A stretch of DNA of 64,000 nt, from assembly GCF_004121075.1 (NCBI RefSeq), contig NZ_RHLN01000004.1, forward strand, positions 1-64,000. The letters run 5' to 3'. Origin of the DNA: Lutibacter sp. HS1-25. Its GTDB lineage: Bacteria; Bacteroidota; Bacteroidia; Flavobacteriales; Flavobacteriaceae. Below, piece by piece: positions 27,352 through 37,133 of this stretch; position 1 is the stretch's first letter, and each line of letters begins with the position of its first letter. Below the pieces are notes generated by a model. It searched no databases. It was given only the letters and a program-made list of their open reading frames with translations, and was not told where the DNA came from. Position numbers and translations under genes: made by a program.

Positions 27352-29970
27352 ATGAAGAAAGTACTTTTTATAGCTATTTTAGTTGGTTTTTTCGATACTT
27401 GTTTAGCAAATGAAATTAAAATATACTACAATAAAAACCTATCTCAGGTTGAATTTGCTGTGAATGAAATTGAGATAGCATTAACCAAGCAAGGGCATGT
27501 TTTAAAACGTTTTTCATACAATCAAATACCTTCAAAATTAAGAGGAAACTCGATTTTTTTATTTCTGAAAGAAGATACTTTTTTACTTCAACAACTAAAA
27601 TTAGACAATAATTCAGCATTGGAGAATTTAAAAGATGAAGGATTTAGTTTACAAGTAATGTCAAATGCAAGTTGCGTTGTAGCAAACGATGCCGCAGGTT
27701 TGTTATATGGAGGTTTAGAATTGGCTGAGCAAATTTCAATAGTTGGAATTAACAATGTAAAACCTGTAACTCAAAATCCTTATATGGAAATGAGGGGAAC
27801 AAAATTCAATATTCCGTTGGATGTTCGAACGCCAAGCTATACCGATATGTCTGATACTGCACAGCAAAATATTGCTGAAATGTGGAATATGGATTTTTGG
27901 AAAGAATACATTGATAATTTGGCGCGTTACCGATATAATTATATTTCATTATGGAATTTACATCCGTTTCCATCTATGGTAAAAGTACCTAAATATTCAG
28001 AAGTTGCTTTGAATGATGTGCAACAATCAACAACCCAATTTAAAGAAATGTACCCGCTTACAGGAAATGGGTATGACGCTCCTGAGATTCTTGATAATGT
28101 GAAAATACTAAAATCAATTACGATTGATGAGAAAATTGATTTTTGGAGAAAAGTAATGGCGTATGGTAAAAGCAGAAATGTAGATTTTTATATTGTTACT
28201 TGGAATATTTTCACAAACGGGACTTTCGGAAAATACGGGATTACTGATCATTTTGACAATGAAATCACTACTGATTATTTCAGAAAAAGTGTTGAACAAC
28301 TTGTGTTAACATACCCAGATTTAGCAGGTGTAGGCTTAACTACAGGAGAAAATTTTAACGAGGCTAATTTTGTTCAAAGAGAAGATTGGGCTTATAATAC
28401 GTATGCTAAAGGAGTTTTGGATGCTTTAGAAAAACAGCCAGATAGAAAAATTACGTTTATACACCGTCAGCACCAAACAGGAGCTTTAGACATTGCTGAT
28501 AAATTTAAGCCATTAATTGATAATGAGAATATCAATTTTATTTATAGTTTTAAATATGCAAAAGCACATGTTTATAGTTCAACCAAACAGAATTATCACG
28601 AGAATTTTGTAAGTGACATAAAGGATAGAGGTGATTTAAAAACAATATGGACTTTAAGAAATGATGATATTTTTTACTTTAAATGGGGCTCACCAAATTT
28701 TGTTAGAGAATTTATAAAAAATATACCTTATGATGTATCGTTGGGTTATTATTATGGCTCTGATCAATATGTTTGGGGACGAGAATTTTTAAGTTTAGTT
28801 CCCGAAACACCTCGCCAAATTGAAATTGTAAAACATTGGTATCAATGGATGCTTTGGGGAAGGTTAGGCTACAATCCTAATTTGGATAATACACGTTTTA
28901 CAGAAATAATTTCAATAAAATATCCAAATGTAAACGCAAAACAATTGTTTGATGCTTGGCAAGATGTCTCTTTGATTTATCCACTTACAACTGGTTTTCA
29001 TTGGGGGGCGTTAGATTTTCAATGGTATATTGAAGCTTGTCAAAGTATTTCAGGTGCAGCCAATACACCATCGGGATTTCATGATATAAACCGTTTTATT
29101 TCGCTGCCTCCGCACCCTGAAAGTAACAATATTTCTATACCAAATTATGTAAAATCATTGCTTTCAAATAAAGAAATGAACGGTATAACACCTGTTGAGG
29201 TGTACAATAAAATTTTAGCCTATTCAAACAGTGCTATAAAAGCTGTAGAAACCATGCCGACAAATGGTGATAAAGAGTTAGCACTAACAATTAATGACAT
29301 TCTTACCATTGGTTATTTAGGTAATTATTACGGTTTAAAAATACAAGCCGCAATTGATTGGCAGTTATTTTTAGAAACAGGAAATCTTGAAAATAAAAAA
29401 AAAGTTGAAAAGATTTTAAACGAAGCTGTATATTATTGGAGACTATACGCGTCAACAGCAAGTGCCGTAAATAGCAATCCATTATGGACAAACAGGGTTG
29501 GTTACGTTGATTGGAAAGATCAATTTTCAAAAGGTGTTTTATACGATTTAACAGTTACAGGTAGTGCTATAAATCCGTTTAACTTTCCGATAACAAAAGG
29601 CGGAACTATATTAGAAGCAGAACAAGGAATTGTAGAAGAAGGTACAATAAACACTGAAATCAAAAACTTCACGGGCAGCGGTTATGTTGAAAAACCTCAA
29701 GTAACTTTAAATTATGAAGCACCAAATGATGGTTATTATATTGTAGAAATTAGATATGGTATGAAAGCTTGGGTAAAACAGCAGGATATTCCTATTTTAA
29801 TAAATAATAAAGAGCAAAATTCTTTACAATGTTATGCAACTGGAGGTGAAAACAACTGGGTTTGGGATAGGTTAGTTGTAAAGTTAATAAAAGGAAATAA
29901 TACTATTCATTTAAAGGCAGGAAGTGTTTTTAGGTTAGATCATATCAATGTCATTCCATTTTATGAATAA
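27352..29970 (+). CDS. GH67/GH115-like glycosidase with C-terminal CBM-like domain (paralogue B)
   Basis: An 872-residue secreted protein (signal peptide ending near CLAN, residue 22). It shares with paralogue A the N-terminal alpha/beta domain (DAAGLLYGGLELAE), the barrel blocks IPLDVRTPSY, TAQQNIAEMW, GLTTGENF, LRNDDIFYFKWG and YVWGREF, and the helical C-terminal part. It adds a beta-sandwich domain from about residue 749 to the end (ILEAEQG start, HLKAGSVFRLDHINV end), like the CBM6/CBM35 type. It lacks a lipobox, so it probably acts in the periplasm or outside the cell, unlike paralogue A. An alpha-uronidase or related exo-activity is the best guess. Confidence 0.68.
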   Translation: MKKVLFIAILVGFFDTCLANEIKIYYNKNLSQVEFAVNEIEIALTKQGHVLKRFSYNQIPSKLRGNSIFLFLKEDTFLLQQLKLDNNSALENLKDEGFSLQVMSNASCVVANDAAGLLYGGLELAEQISIVGINNVKPVTQNPYMEMRGTKFNIPLDVRTPSYTDMSDTAQQNIAEMWNMDFWKEYIDNLARYRYNYISLWNLHPFPSMVKVPKYSEVALNDVQQSTTQFKEMYPLTGNGYDAPEILDNVKILKSITIDEKIDFWRKVMAYGKSRNVDFYIVTWNIFTNGTFGKYGITDHFDNEITTDYFRKSVEQLVLTYPDLAGVGLTTGENFNEANFVQREDWAYNTYAKGVLDALEKQPDRKITFIHRQHQTGALDIADKFKPLIDNENINFIYSFKYAKAHVYSSTKQNYHENFVSDIKDRGDLKTIWTLRNDDIFYFKWGSPNFVREFIKNIPYDVSLGYYYGSDQYVWGREFLSLVPETPRQIEIVKHWYQWMLWGRLGYNPNLDNTRFTEIISIKYPNVNAKQLFDAWQDVSLIYPLTTGFHWGALDFQWYIEACQSISGAANTPSGFHDINRFISLPPHPESNNISIPNYVKSLLSNKEMNGITPVEVYNKILAYSNSAIKAVETMPTNGDKELALTINDILTIGYLGNYYGLKIQAAIDWQLFLETGNLENKKKVEKILNEAVYYWRLYASTASAVNSNPLWTNRVGYVDWKDQFSKGVLYDLTVTGSAINPFNFPITKGGTILEAEQGIVEEGTINTEIKNFTGSGYVEKPQVTLNYEAPNDGYYIVEIRYGMKAWVKQQDIPILINNKEQNSLQCYATGGENNWVWDRLVVKLIKGNNTIHLKAGSVFRLDHINVIPFYE

Positions 29971-29981
29971 AAGTTATAATT

Positions 29982-31673
29982 ATGAATTTTAAATTAAGAA
30001 AAACAGCAAGTATTTGTATGATTTTATTTTTTGTAGGATTTAGTTTGAATTCACAAAATTTAGAATCTTTTAGATGGACAACGTTAGAAACTAAAGGTGA
30101 AATTACGGCGCGCCATGAAAGTTCAATGGTTGCATACAAAGACAAATTTTATTTGATTGGAGGTCGAGGATTGAATCCTGTAAATGTATTCGACCCAAAA
30201 ACAAATACATGGGAAGTTAAAGGAAAAACACCTTTTGAAATGCACCATTTTCAGGCAGTTTCCTATCAAGATGCCATATACGTTGTTGGCGCAATGACTT
30301 CTCACTACCCAAAAGAAATTCCTGTTGAAAATATTTGGATTTATTATCCCGAAAAAGATGCTTGGGAAAAAGGACCCGAAATTCCAGCCAATATTCGAAG
30401 AGGTGGAGCAGGAGCCTCAGTTTATAAAGATAAACTGTATTTAACTTGTGGTATTGACTTTGGGCATACAAGCGGCACCAATAATAATTTTAATAGTTAT
30501 AATTTTATTACTGGTGAATGGAAAACACTCACCAAAGCACCACATATTCGTGATCATTTTTCAACCATAATTGTTGGTGATAATTTGTATTGCATTGGTG
30601 GTAGAAATACCAGTTTTCATTATCCTGATCGTTTTGGAGCATTTTTTGAAGAAACAATGCCTTATGTAGATGTGTATAATTTTGAAAATGGAGAATGGCA
30701 TACAATGAAAGAAAAATTACCATTTCCAACGGCAGCCGGTGGATTGGTTTATTTCAATAATAAAATTATATATGCTGGGGGTGAAGGCGAGTGGAAGCAA
30801 GCTTATAATACAACCCAATGTTTAGATTTAGAAACCAATAAATGGTCACAGTTAGCACCTTTAAATACGGGTCGTCATGGTGGTGGAACCGTTGTTTTTG
30901 AAGGTAAAATTTATACAGTTGCAGGAAGTCCAAATAAAGGTGGTGGAAATTTAAATTCTATGGAAGTTTTTTCATTGAATAACCATTGGATTTCATTATT
31001 TAATGGTGAGAATTTAGAAGGTTGGGATATTAAAGGTTCAGAAAGAGACATTGCAAAAAACTTTTGGAAAGTGGACAATGGTGCAATACTTTCAAATTCT
31101 ATAAACAGTGAACAACACGGTCATGTTTGGCTTCAAAGTACCCAAGAATTTGAAAATTTTGAATTGCGACTAAAATTTAAAGCTTCCAACGAAAATAAAG
31201 GAAATAGTGGTGTTCAGGTGAGAAGCAGATTTGATGAAACTGCAAAAATTGAAATCAATGGAAATAGTATTGAAGGTTGGATGGAAGGTCCACAGGTAGA
31301 TATCAACCCTAATGATCCTTGGAGAAACGGACTGATTTATGATGAAACCCGTGAATACAAACGATGGATTAATCCAAGTTTAAAGGATTGGAAAATTGAA
31401 AAGGAAATTTATGCACCAAAAAAAGTAATTTATTATAATGAAAATGAAGGAACTGGCTGGAATGATATGACCATTATTTGTAAAGGAAACACCATTAAAA
31501 CCATTGTAAATAATGTAGAAGTTTCAAATTATGATGGCCAAGGTATTATAAATGACAAGGCTCATAAAAAGCACAAAGTTGGAACTAAAGGGTTTGTAGC
31601 ATTACAATGTCATATGAATTCGCAAAATAAAATATGGTTTAAAGATATAGAAATTAGAGAGTTAAAGAATTAA
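29982..31673 (+). CDS. Kelch-propeller / DUF1080 fusion protein
   Basis: A 563-residue secreted protein (signal peptide ending near NSQ, residue 25). Residues ~40-330 contain about six kelch repeats (FYLIGGRGLNPVNVFDP, IYVVGA, NLYCIGGRN, IIYAGGEGEW, IYTVAGSPN). From about residue 335 a DUF1080 domain follows (SLFNGENLEGWD, GNSGVQVRSRF, WNDMTIICKGN), a concanavalin-like fold named for 3-keto-disaccharide hydrolases. Fusion of the two folds in one chain is unusual. The propeller could bind glycan and the DUF1080 part could bind or cleave it. It is 11 bp from the next GH43 gene. Confidence 0.78.
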   Translation: MNFKLRKTASICMILFFVGFSLNSQNLESFRWTTLETKGEITARHESSMVAYKDKFYLIGGRGLNPVNVFDPKTNTWEVKGKTPFEMHHFQAVSYQDAIYVVGAMTSHYPKEIPVENIWIYYPEKDAWEKGPEIPANIRRGGAGASVYKDKLYLTCGIDFGHTSGTNNNFNSYNFITGEWKTLTKAPHIRDHFSTIIVGDNLYCIGGRNTSFHYPDRFGAFFEETMPYVDVYNFENGEWHTMKEKLPFPTAAGGLVYFNNKIIYAGGEGEWKQAYNTTQCLDLETNKWSQLAPLNTGRHGGGTVVFEGKIYTVAGSPNKGGGNLNSMEVFSLNNHWISLFNGENLEGWDIKGSERDIAKNFWKVDNGAILSNSINSEQHGHVWLQSTQEFENFELRLKFKASNENKGNSGVQVRSRFDETAKIEINGNSIEGWMEGPQVDINPNDPWRNGLIYDETREYKRWINPSLKDWKIEKEIYAPKKVIYYNENEGTGWNDMTIICKGNTIKTIVNNVEVSNYDGQGIINDKAHKKHKVGTKGFVALQCHMNSQNKIWFKDIEIRELKN

Positions 31674-31683
31674 AATAGATATA

Positions 31684-33291
31684 ATGAAAAAAATATTAAA
31701 AGTCATGTTGTTGCTGGTAGCAACACAAATAATTGCACAAACAGCACCAGAAACATTTGAAAATCCAATCCTTTCAGGATTTTATCCCGATCCTTCAATT
31801 TGTAGGGTTGGAGACGATTATTATATGGTAAACTCAAGTTTTGAGTGGTTTCCTGGAATGCCAATTCACCATAGTAAAGATTTAGTGAACTGGGAATTAA
31901 TCGGATATGGAATTACACGTCCAAATCAAGTAGAATTGCCAAAAGGATTGAAAGATTCAAGAGGAATTTATGCGGTGACCATTAGACACCATGATGGCGT
32001 ATTTTATTTAATTACGACCTGTGTTAATTGCGATGGAAATTTTTATGTAACTGCTAAAAATCCGGCAGGACCTTGGTCTGATCCCGTTTGGTTAGGTTCT
32101 CGTGGAATTGACCCATCACTTTTTTGGGATGATGATGGTAAATGCTATTATGTTGGTCACGCCAATATTTCAGGTTTAAATGATTGGCCAGATAAAAATG
32201 GTGCTTGGATTCAAGAATTAGATACCAAACAAGGAAAATTAATTGGTCAAGCAAAACAAATTACGCACGGACATGCAGCAAATGCGCGTTGGACAGAAGG
32301 ACCTCATATTTATAAAAAAGATGGAAAATATTTGTTATTGGTTGCTGAAGGAGGTACTGGTTTTCAACATTCTGTAACAATGCACCATAGTGATAGTGTT
32401 TGGGGACCTTATGTTCCTTTTCATTCAAATCCTGTAATGTCTCATAGACAATTAGGAAAAGATTTCCCTGTACACTCAGTAGGTCATGCCGATTTAATTG
32501 AAACTCAAAATAACGAATGGTGGGCAGTAATGTTGGGGAAAAGAAAAAAGGAAGACTTTTCGCTATTAGCTCGTGAAACATTTTTAACACCTGTAAAGTT
32601 TGAAAGTGAAGAAGGTTATCCTTTACCAGTTTTTAATCCGGGAATAGGGCATTTGTCTTTTGAACAAAAACGTCCAAATTTACCTTGGTCACCTGTGAAA
32701 AAAGTTGAAGAAAAAGATGAGTTTGTAAATAGCGAATTAGGGTTGGAATGGAATTTTTTAAGAACACCTTATTCAAAATGGTACACTTTAGAAAAAGGAA
32801 GCTTAACTATTGATGTGCGACCTGAAGTATTGGATAGTTTGGTAAATCCATCACTAATTGTTCGTAGAATTCAACATCACAAATTTGAAGCTTCAACAAA
32901 AATGGTATTCAATTCAAAAAAATCAAATGAGCAAGCTGGTTTGGTTGTGTATAGAAATAGCACCAATCATATTCAATTGGTCAAAGAGAAAAACGAATTG
33001 GTATTGATAGCTACAAAAAAAGGCAATCGAAAAGAAATGGCACGCGTTCCTTTTAAAGGAAAAGAGGTTTATTTCAAAATAGAAGGTGATAATATTAGGG
33101 CTACATTTAGCTATGGGACTTCTGAAAACGATTATAAAACGATTGGTGATACACAAGATTTAAGTATTGTTTCTGATGAGGTTGCTGGAGGTTTTAGTGG
33201 CCCTTTTGTTGGAATGTACGCAACTAGTAATGGTGTGAAATCAAAATCTAAGGCTAATTTTGATTGGTTTATATATAAAGAAAATAAATAA
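31684..33291 (+). CDS. GH43 beta-xylosidase / arabinofuranosidase with C-terminal beta-sandwich
   Basis: A 535-residue secreted enzyme (signal peptide ending near IIAQ, residue 19). The family start NPILSGFYPDPSICRVGDDYYMV is clear in segments: D36 (base) in YPDPSI, D143 in GIDPSLF and E205 in RWTEGPHIY (acid). A C-terminal beta-sandwich domain (residues ~330-535) is the GH43_C2 / DUF1349-like module common in GH43_11/12-type beta-xylosidases. This gene is the most typical GH43 of the five, so beta-xylosidase or alpha-L-arabinofuranosidase activity is likely. It suggests xylose as well as arabinose in the substrate. Confidence 0.9.
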   Translation: MKKILKVMLLLVATQIIAQTAPETFENPILSGFYPDPSICRVGDDYYMVNSSFEWFPGMPIHHSKDLVNWELIGYGITRPNQVELPKGLKDSRGIYAVTIRHHDGVFYLITTCVNCDGNFYVTAKNPAGPWSDPVWLGSRGIDPSLFWDDDGKCYYVGHANISGLNDWPDKNGAWIQELDTKQGKLIGQAKQITHGHAANARWTEGPHIYKKDGKYLLLVAEGGTGFQHSVTMHHSDSVWGPYVPFHSNPVMSHRQLGKDFPVHSVGHADLIETQNNEWWAVMLGKRKKEDFSLLARETFLTPVKFESEEGYPLPVFNPGIGHLSFEQKRPNLPWSPVKKVEEKDEFVNSELGLEWNFLRTPYSKWYTLEKGSLTIDVRPEVLDSLVNPSLIVRRIQHHKFEASTKMVFNSKKSNEQAGLVVYRNSTNHIQLVKEKNELVLIATKKGNRKEMARVPFKGKEVYFKIEGDNIRATFSYGTSENDYKTIGDTQDLSIVSDEVAGGFSGPFVGMYATSNGVKSKSKANFDWFIYKENK

Positions 33292-33296
33292 TATTT

Positions 33297-34466
33297 ATGA
33301 TGAAAAAAATAGCGATAATATGCTGTATGTTAAGTTTTGTGTTGGTTTCAGCACAAAATAAAATAAATGATTCTATTCCAGTACCGGGACAATGGAGTAA
33401 AGAAAAAATAAATAAATGGTATGATAAACAACCTTGGTTAGTAGGTTGTAATTATTTACCAGCAACGGCCATTAATCAAATTGAAATGTGGCAAGCATCT
33501 ACTTGGGATCCAAAAAGAATTGATTTGGAATTATCGTGGGCTGAAGAAATTGGTATAAATACATTAAGGGTGTTTTTACACGATTTAGTTTGGGATGATG
33601 ATGAAGAGGGGTTGTACAAAAGAATGGATGAGTTTTTAAAAATTTGTAAAAAACATAAAATTAAACCTTGGTTTGTTTTTTTTGATGATTGCCATCACCC
33701 AAATCCAAAATTAGGTGTACAACCCTTACCTGTAAAAGCATATCATAATTCAGGATGGAACAATAGTCCAGCAAGAGAATTGGCTGAAAGGTATGCTGAT
33801 GGTAAAGCTACTAAAGATGAAGTAAGTAGATTAAAAGGTTATATACAAAATACCATGAAACGATTTAAAAATGACAAACGAATTTTATTATGGGAGTTGT
33901 ATAATGAACCTGGCAGAGATAATAGATTAAGAGGATCGTTTGGAGATAAGTCTAAACAATTAGTGTATGATTCTTGGATTTGGGCTAGAGAAATAAACCC
34001 GTCACAACCTATTACTTCAACAACAGAAGGAAGTGTAGGAGAAATTAATATAAAAATTAACAGAGTTAACTCCGACTTACATTCGTTGCATAGTTATAGT
34101 AATTGGGAGAAAGTCAAAAAAAATACGATAGATCCATATTTAAAAGATGGTAGGCCAATATTGTTAACAGAATGGTTGGCAAGAAACAATGGGAGCACCG
34201 TAGAAAATATGCTTCCAAGGTTAAAAGAAGCAAAAATAGGAGCAGTAAACTGGGGGTTTGTGGCTGGTAAATCGGGTACTATTTGGGCTTGGAGTAGTTT
34301 AAAAGGTAGAGATGTTGAAAAAGAGCGCGCAGAAGGAAATGTTGTAAAACCTGGTGAAGAATTTCCAGAACCAAAAGTTTGGTTTCATGATTTGTTAAGA
34401 TTTGATGGTACTCCTTATAATAAGGATGAAATTGAAATATTTAAGAAATTGACAAAAAACAAATAA
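33297..34466 (+). CDS. Clan GH-A glycosidase, GH5-like
   Basis: A 389-residue secreted protein (signal peptide ending near VSAQ, residue 20; MM start, with a second ATG three bases downstream). The TIM barrel holds GINTLRVFLHD (residues 86-96), LLWELYNEPG with the acid/base E204, and ILLTEWLAR with the nucleophile E292, which is the clan GH-A arrangement of GH5/GH2/GH10-like enzymes. Annotations of such proteins as cellulase or xylanase would be over-interpretation. It lies six bases after the beta-xylosidase-like GH43. A short exo- or endo-acting enzyme on xylan-, mannan- or galactan-type links is possible. Confidence 0.75.
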   Translation: MMKKIAIICCMLSFVLVSAQNKINDSIPVPGQWSKEKINKWYDKQPWLVGCNYLPATAINQIEMWQASTWDPKRIDLELSWAEEIGINTLRVFLHDLVWDDDEEGLYKRMDEFLKICKKHKIKPWFVFFDDCHHPNPKLGVQPLPVKAYHNSGWNNSPARELAERYADGKATKDEVSRLKGYIQNTMKRFKNDKRILLWELYNEPGRDNRLRGSFGDKSKQLVYDSWIWAREINPSQPITSTTEGSVGEINIKINRVNSDLHSLHSYSNWEKVKKNTIDPYLKDGRPILLTEWLARNNGSTVENMLPRLKEAKIGAVNWGFVAGKSGTIWAWSSLKGRDVEKERAEGNVVKPGEEFPEPKVWFHDLLRFDGTPYNKDEIEIFKKLTKNK

Positions 34467-34490
34467 TTCCTTTTTTTAACTATTAATAAA

Positions 34491-35873
34491 ATGAGAAATA
34501 TTAAAATAGGATGCGTTATTACTTTTGTATTTGTACTTATAAGTTGCCATAATTCAAAGTCAATTTCAGAAAATAAGGAGATACAGCCAAATATTATTAT
34601 AGTGTATGTTGATGATATGGGTATAGGTGATGCGTCATATACAAATGGGAATGTTCAAAAAACACCTAATATAGATAAGTTGGCAAAAGAAGGAAAAGTG
34701 TTTACTAATTACTATACAAGCGCTCCTGTTTGTTCACCTTCTCGAGTGGGATTAACCACAGGAATGTATCCTATTCGCTGGAATATAAATACGTTTTTGA
34801 GTCATAAAAAATTCAATCAAAAATGCGAACAATCCAACTTTTTAGATGTTAAAGCACCGTCAATGGCGCACATTTTAAAAAATGCAGGTTATAAAACCGC
34901 GCATTTTGGAAAATGGCATATGGGTGGTGGAAGAGATGTAAAAGATGCTCCATCAATTGCAGAGTATGGTTTTGATGTATTCAATTCAACTTATGAAAGT
35001 CCAGATCCGGATCCATTATTAACTTCTACTAATTGGATTTGGGCTGCTACTGATAGTATAAAACGATGGGAAAGAACCGCTTATTTTGTAGATAAAACAT
35101 TGCGATTTTTAAAAGAAAATAAAGAGAAACCTTGTTTTATAAACTTGTGGCCCGATGATGTTCATACACCATGGGTTCCAAATTTAGAGTCAGAACAAGC
35201 TGAAAAGAAGGAGTTTAGTCATTTAAAAAACCTTCAACCTGTTATTGATGCTTTTGATATTGAAATAGGGAGGTTGGTTGAAGGAATTAAAAGAATGGGT
35301 TTAAGTGAAAAAACTTTAATCATTTTTACTAGTGATAATGGGCCGGCTCCAGGTTTTAATAAGTTACGCACTAACGGATTACGTGGGGTTAAAAATAGTT
35401 TATATGAAGGCGGTATTAAAATGCCTTTTATTGCTTATTGGCCAGGGAAAATTAAATCGGGCCAAATAGATTCTACATCAATTATTTCAGCAATTGACAT
35501 ATTACCAACAATAAGTAAACTGGCAAAAGCAACCTTTTCAAATTCATATAAAATTGATGGAGAAGATGTAAGTGAAGCTTTTTTAACCTCAAAAATGGTG
35601 AAAAGAAAAAATGAGTTGTTTTGGGAATATGGTAGAAATGAGCACTATAATTTTCCTGAGAAATACGACAGAAGTTTACAACTAGCAACAAGACATAAAA
35701 ACTATAAATTTTATACAAATATAAATGGGACTGAAGTAGAATTGTACGATTTAAAAACAGATCCTAATGAAACAACAAATATTTACGAACAACATAAAGA
35801 GCTATCTGAATTGTTGAAAACAAAAACAATAGAATGGTTCAAAAAAAATGATAAACAGTATTTAAATAAATAA
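34491..35873 (+). CDS. S1 arylsulfatase lipoprotein
   Basis: A 460-residue S1 sulfatase lipoprotein (lipobox LISC, Cys19). The modification motif is CSPSR (residues 81-85) in SAPVCSPSRVGLTTG; metal ligands in YVDDMGIGD (residues 39-47) and FTSDNGPAPG near residue 285; KWHMGGG near residue 143. The shortened central region and the CSPSR class set it apart from the CNPSR group. It is followed by the DUF1593 gene, two bases after its stop, so the two are probably cotranslated. Substrate unknown. Confidence 0.91.
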   Translation: MRNIKIGCVITFVFVLISCHNSKSISENKEIQPNIIIVYVDDMGIGDASYTNGNVQKTPNIDKLAKEGKVFTNYYTSAPVCSPSRVGLTTGMYPIRWNINTFLSHKKFNQKCEQSNFLDVKAPSMAHILKNAGYKTAHFGKWHMGGGRDVKDAPSIAEYGFDVFNSTYESPDPDPLLTSTNWIWAATDSIKRWERTAYFVDKTLRFLKENKEKPCFINLWPDDVHTPWVPNLESEQAEKKEFSHLKNLQPVIDAFDIEIGRLVEGIKRMGLSEKTLIIFTSDNGPAPGFNKLRTNGLRGVKNSLYEGGIKMPFIAYWPGKIKSGQIDSTSIISAIDILPTISKLAKATFSNSYKIDGEDVSEAFLTSKMVKRKNELFWEYGRNEHYNFPEKYDRSLQLATRHKNYKFYTNINGTEVELYDLKTDPNETTNIYEQHKELSELLKTKTIEWFKKNDKQYLNK

Positions 35874-35875
35874 AG

Positions 35876-36883
35876 ATGAAAAAAGTACTATTATTAGTAT
35901 TGGTTTTAATGACTTCTCTAGTGCAAGCCCAAAAACCAAAAGTTTGGATTTATTCTGATATGTCTGATAAATCAATTCCAGGGAAAGATCACAACACAGC
36001 CAATGATCCAGATGATATTTCGGCAATGGCTGGTTATCTATTATTGTCAAATATGTTTGATACCAAAGGAATAGTTATTGCAAGTACGCATAGAAGCGAA
36101 CATAAAACATCTGGAAATCAAGCAGATTGGGCTAATATTTTTTTTGGAGAAGCCTATAAAAAAGATGTAGTAAATTTAAATAAAAACATAGGTGGGTTTC
36201 CAGAATCAATTGAATTTGTTCAATCTTGTATCAAAGAAACAGCAGAAAGATTTAATTCAGAAAAATCATATAAAACATTAGAAAATTACAATACAGTTCA
36301 AACGCTTGTTGATGCTGTTGAAAAAGAAGATGATATAATGAATGTTTTATGCTGGGGCTCTTTAACAGAACCTGCAATATTGGTAAATTATTGTTTGGCA
36401 AATAACAGAATGGATATTTTAAATAAAATTAGATTTATTGCACATTGGACCAATTCGTCATTGCATCAGGGTACTGTAGAACAACCTTGGAAAGTAGCAA
36501 ATTGTAACGAAGACAGATCAGCTTGTGAATATTTAAAAGAGAAAGCTTTAAATGGTTTTATTAAATTCTATGAATGTGGCGCCAATGGACAACACGGTAT
36601 TGTTAGCGGAAGTCCTAAAGGACAGGAATATTACAATCAATTCAAAACAAGTAATTTAGGAAAAATATTTGCAGAAGGTAAGTTTGTATTTAATTCTGTT
36701 GACCACTCTGATGCTGCAACTTATTGGGTGTTGTTGGGCAATTGGGGTGTTAGTTTAATGGATATAACCAGTAATGGAACAAATTTTATAGAAGTAGAAC
36801 AGCAAAATGAAGCTAAATTTAAATTGTACTCTAAAAGCATTCATGATGAATTGTTGAGACGTTCTAAAGCAGCTTCAAATTAG
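35876..36883 (+). CDS. DUF1593 / nucleoside-hydrolase-like secreted protein
   Basis: A 335-residue secreted protein (signal peptide ending near LVQAQ, residue 19). The start PKVWIYSDMSD and the ANDPDDISAMAGYLL stretch (residues 42-56) are typical of the DUF1593 group, which has the inosine-uridine nucleoside hydrolase fold with an N-terminal Asp cluster that binds a metal. DUF1593 members are often in polysaccharide loci but their substrates are poorly defined; a glycan N- or O-ribosyl/arabinosyl cleavage is one idea, not shown. It is the last gene before a terminator (36905-36936). Confidence 0.82.
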   Translation: MKKVLLLVLVLMTSLVQAQKPKVWIYSDMSDKSIPGKDHNTANDPDDISAMAGYLLLSNMFDTKGIVIASTHRSEHKTSGNQADWANIFFGEAYKKDVVNLNKNIGGFPESIEFVQSCIKETAERFNSEKSYKTLENYNTVQTLVDAVEKEDDIMNVLCWGSLTEPAILVNYCLANNRMDILNKIRFIAHWTNSSLHQGTVEQPWKVANCNEDRSACEYLKEKALNGFIKFYECGANGQHGIVSGSPKGQEYYNQFKTSNLGKIFAEGKFVFNSVDHSDAATYWVLLGNWGVSLMDITSNGTNFIEVEQQNEAKFKLYSKSIHDELLRRSKAASN

Positions 36884-36904
36884 TTTTAAGTTTATTATTG
36901 TTAT

Positions 36905-36936
36905 TAAAAAAGACTCCAAACAAGGAGTTTTTTTTT
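36905..36936 (+). terminator. Intrinsic terminator after the first enzyme block
   Basis: The stem actcc (36913-36917) pairs with ggagt (36924-36928) around an aaacaa loop. It is extended by a G-U pair and A-T pairs and followed by nine T residues at 36928-36936. It ends transcription of the long block that starts at 6889 (or at an internal promoter) before the T9SS gene. Confidence 0.75.
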
Positions 36937-37133
36937 GTTTAACTCTTTTTTTTAAATAAAAACGAGGTTGTTTTTTTAACTAATTATAAAACAGTTGTTT
37001 GTGTTTTTTTACAATTAAAATTAATCATCACTTAATTATAAATTAAAACAATTTCGCTAAAATTAGGATTAAAACAGAAAACAAATTCTTTATAATAAAT
37101 TGATATTTGATTTAATAATCTAATATCTTTTTT

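Noticed and set aside
33297-34466. Calling the GH5-like gene a cellulase
   Set aside because: The clan GH-A active-site motifs are clear, but substrate specificity cannot be read from them, and a cellulose role is not supported by the neighbours.
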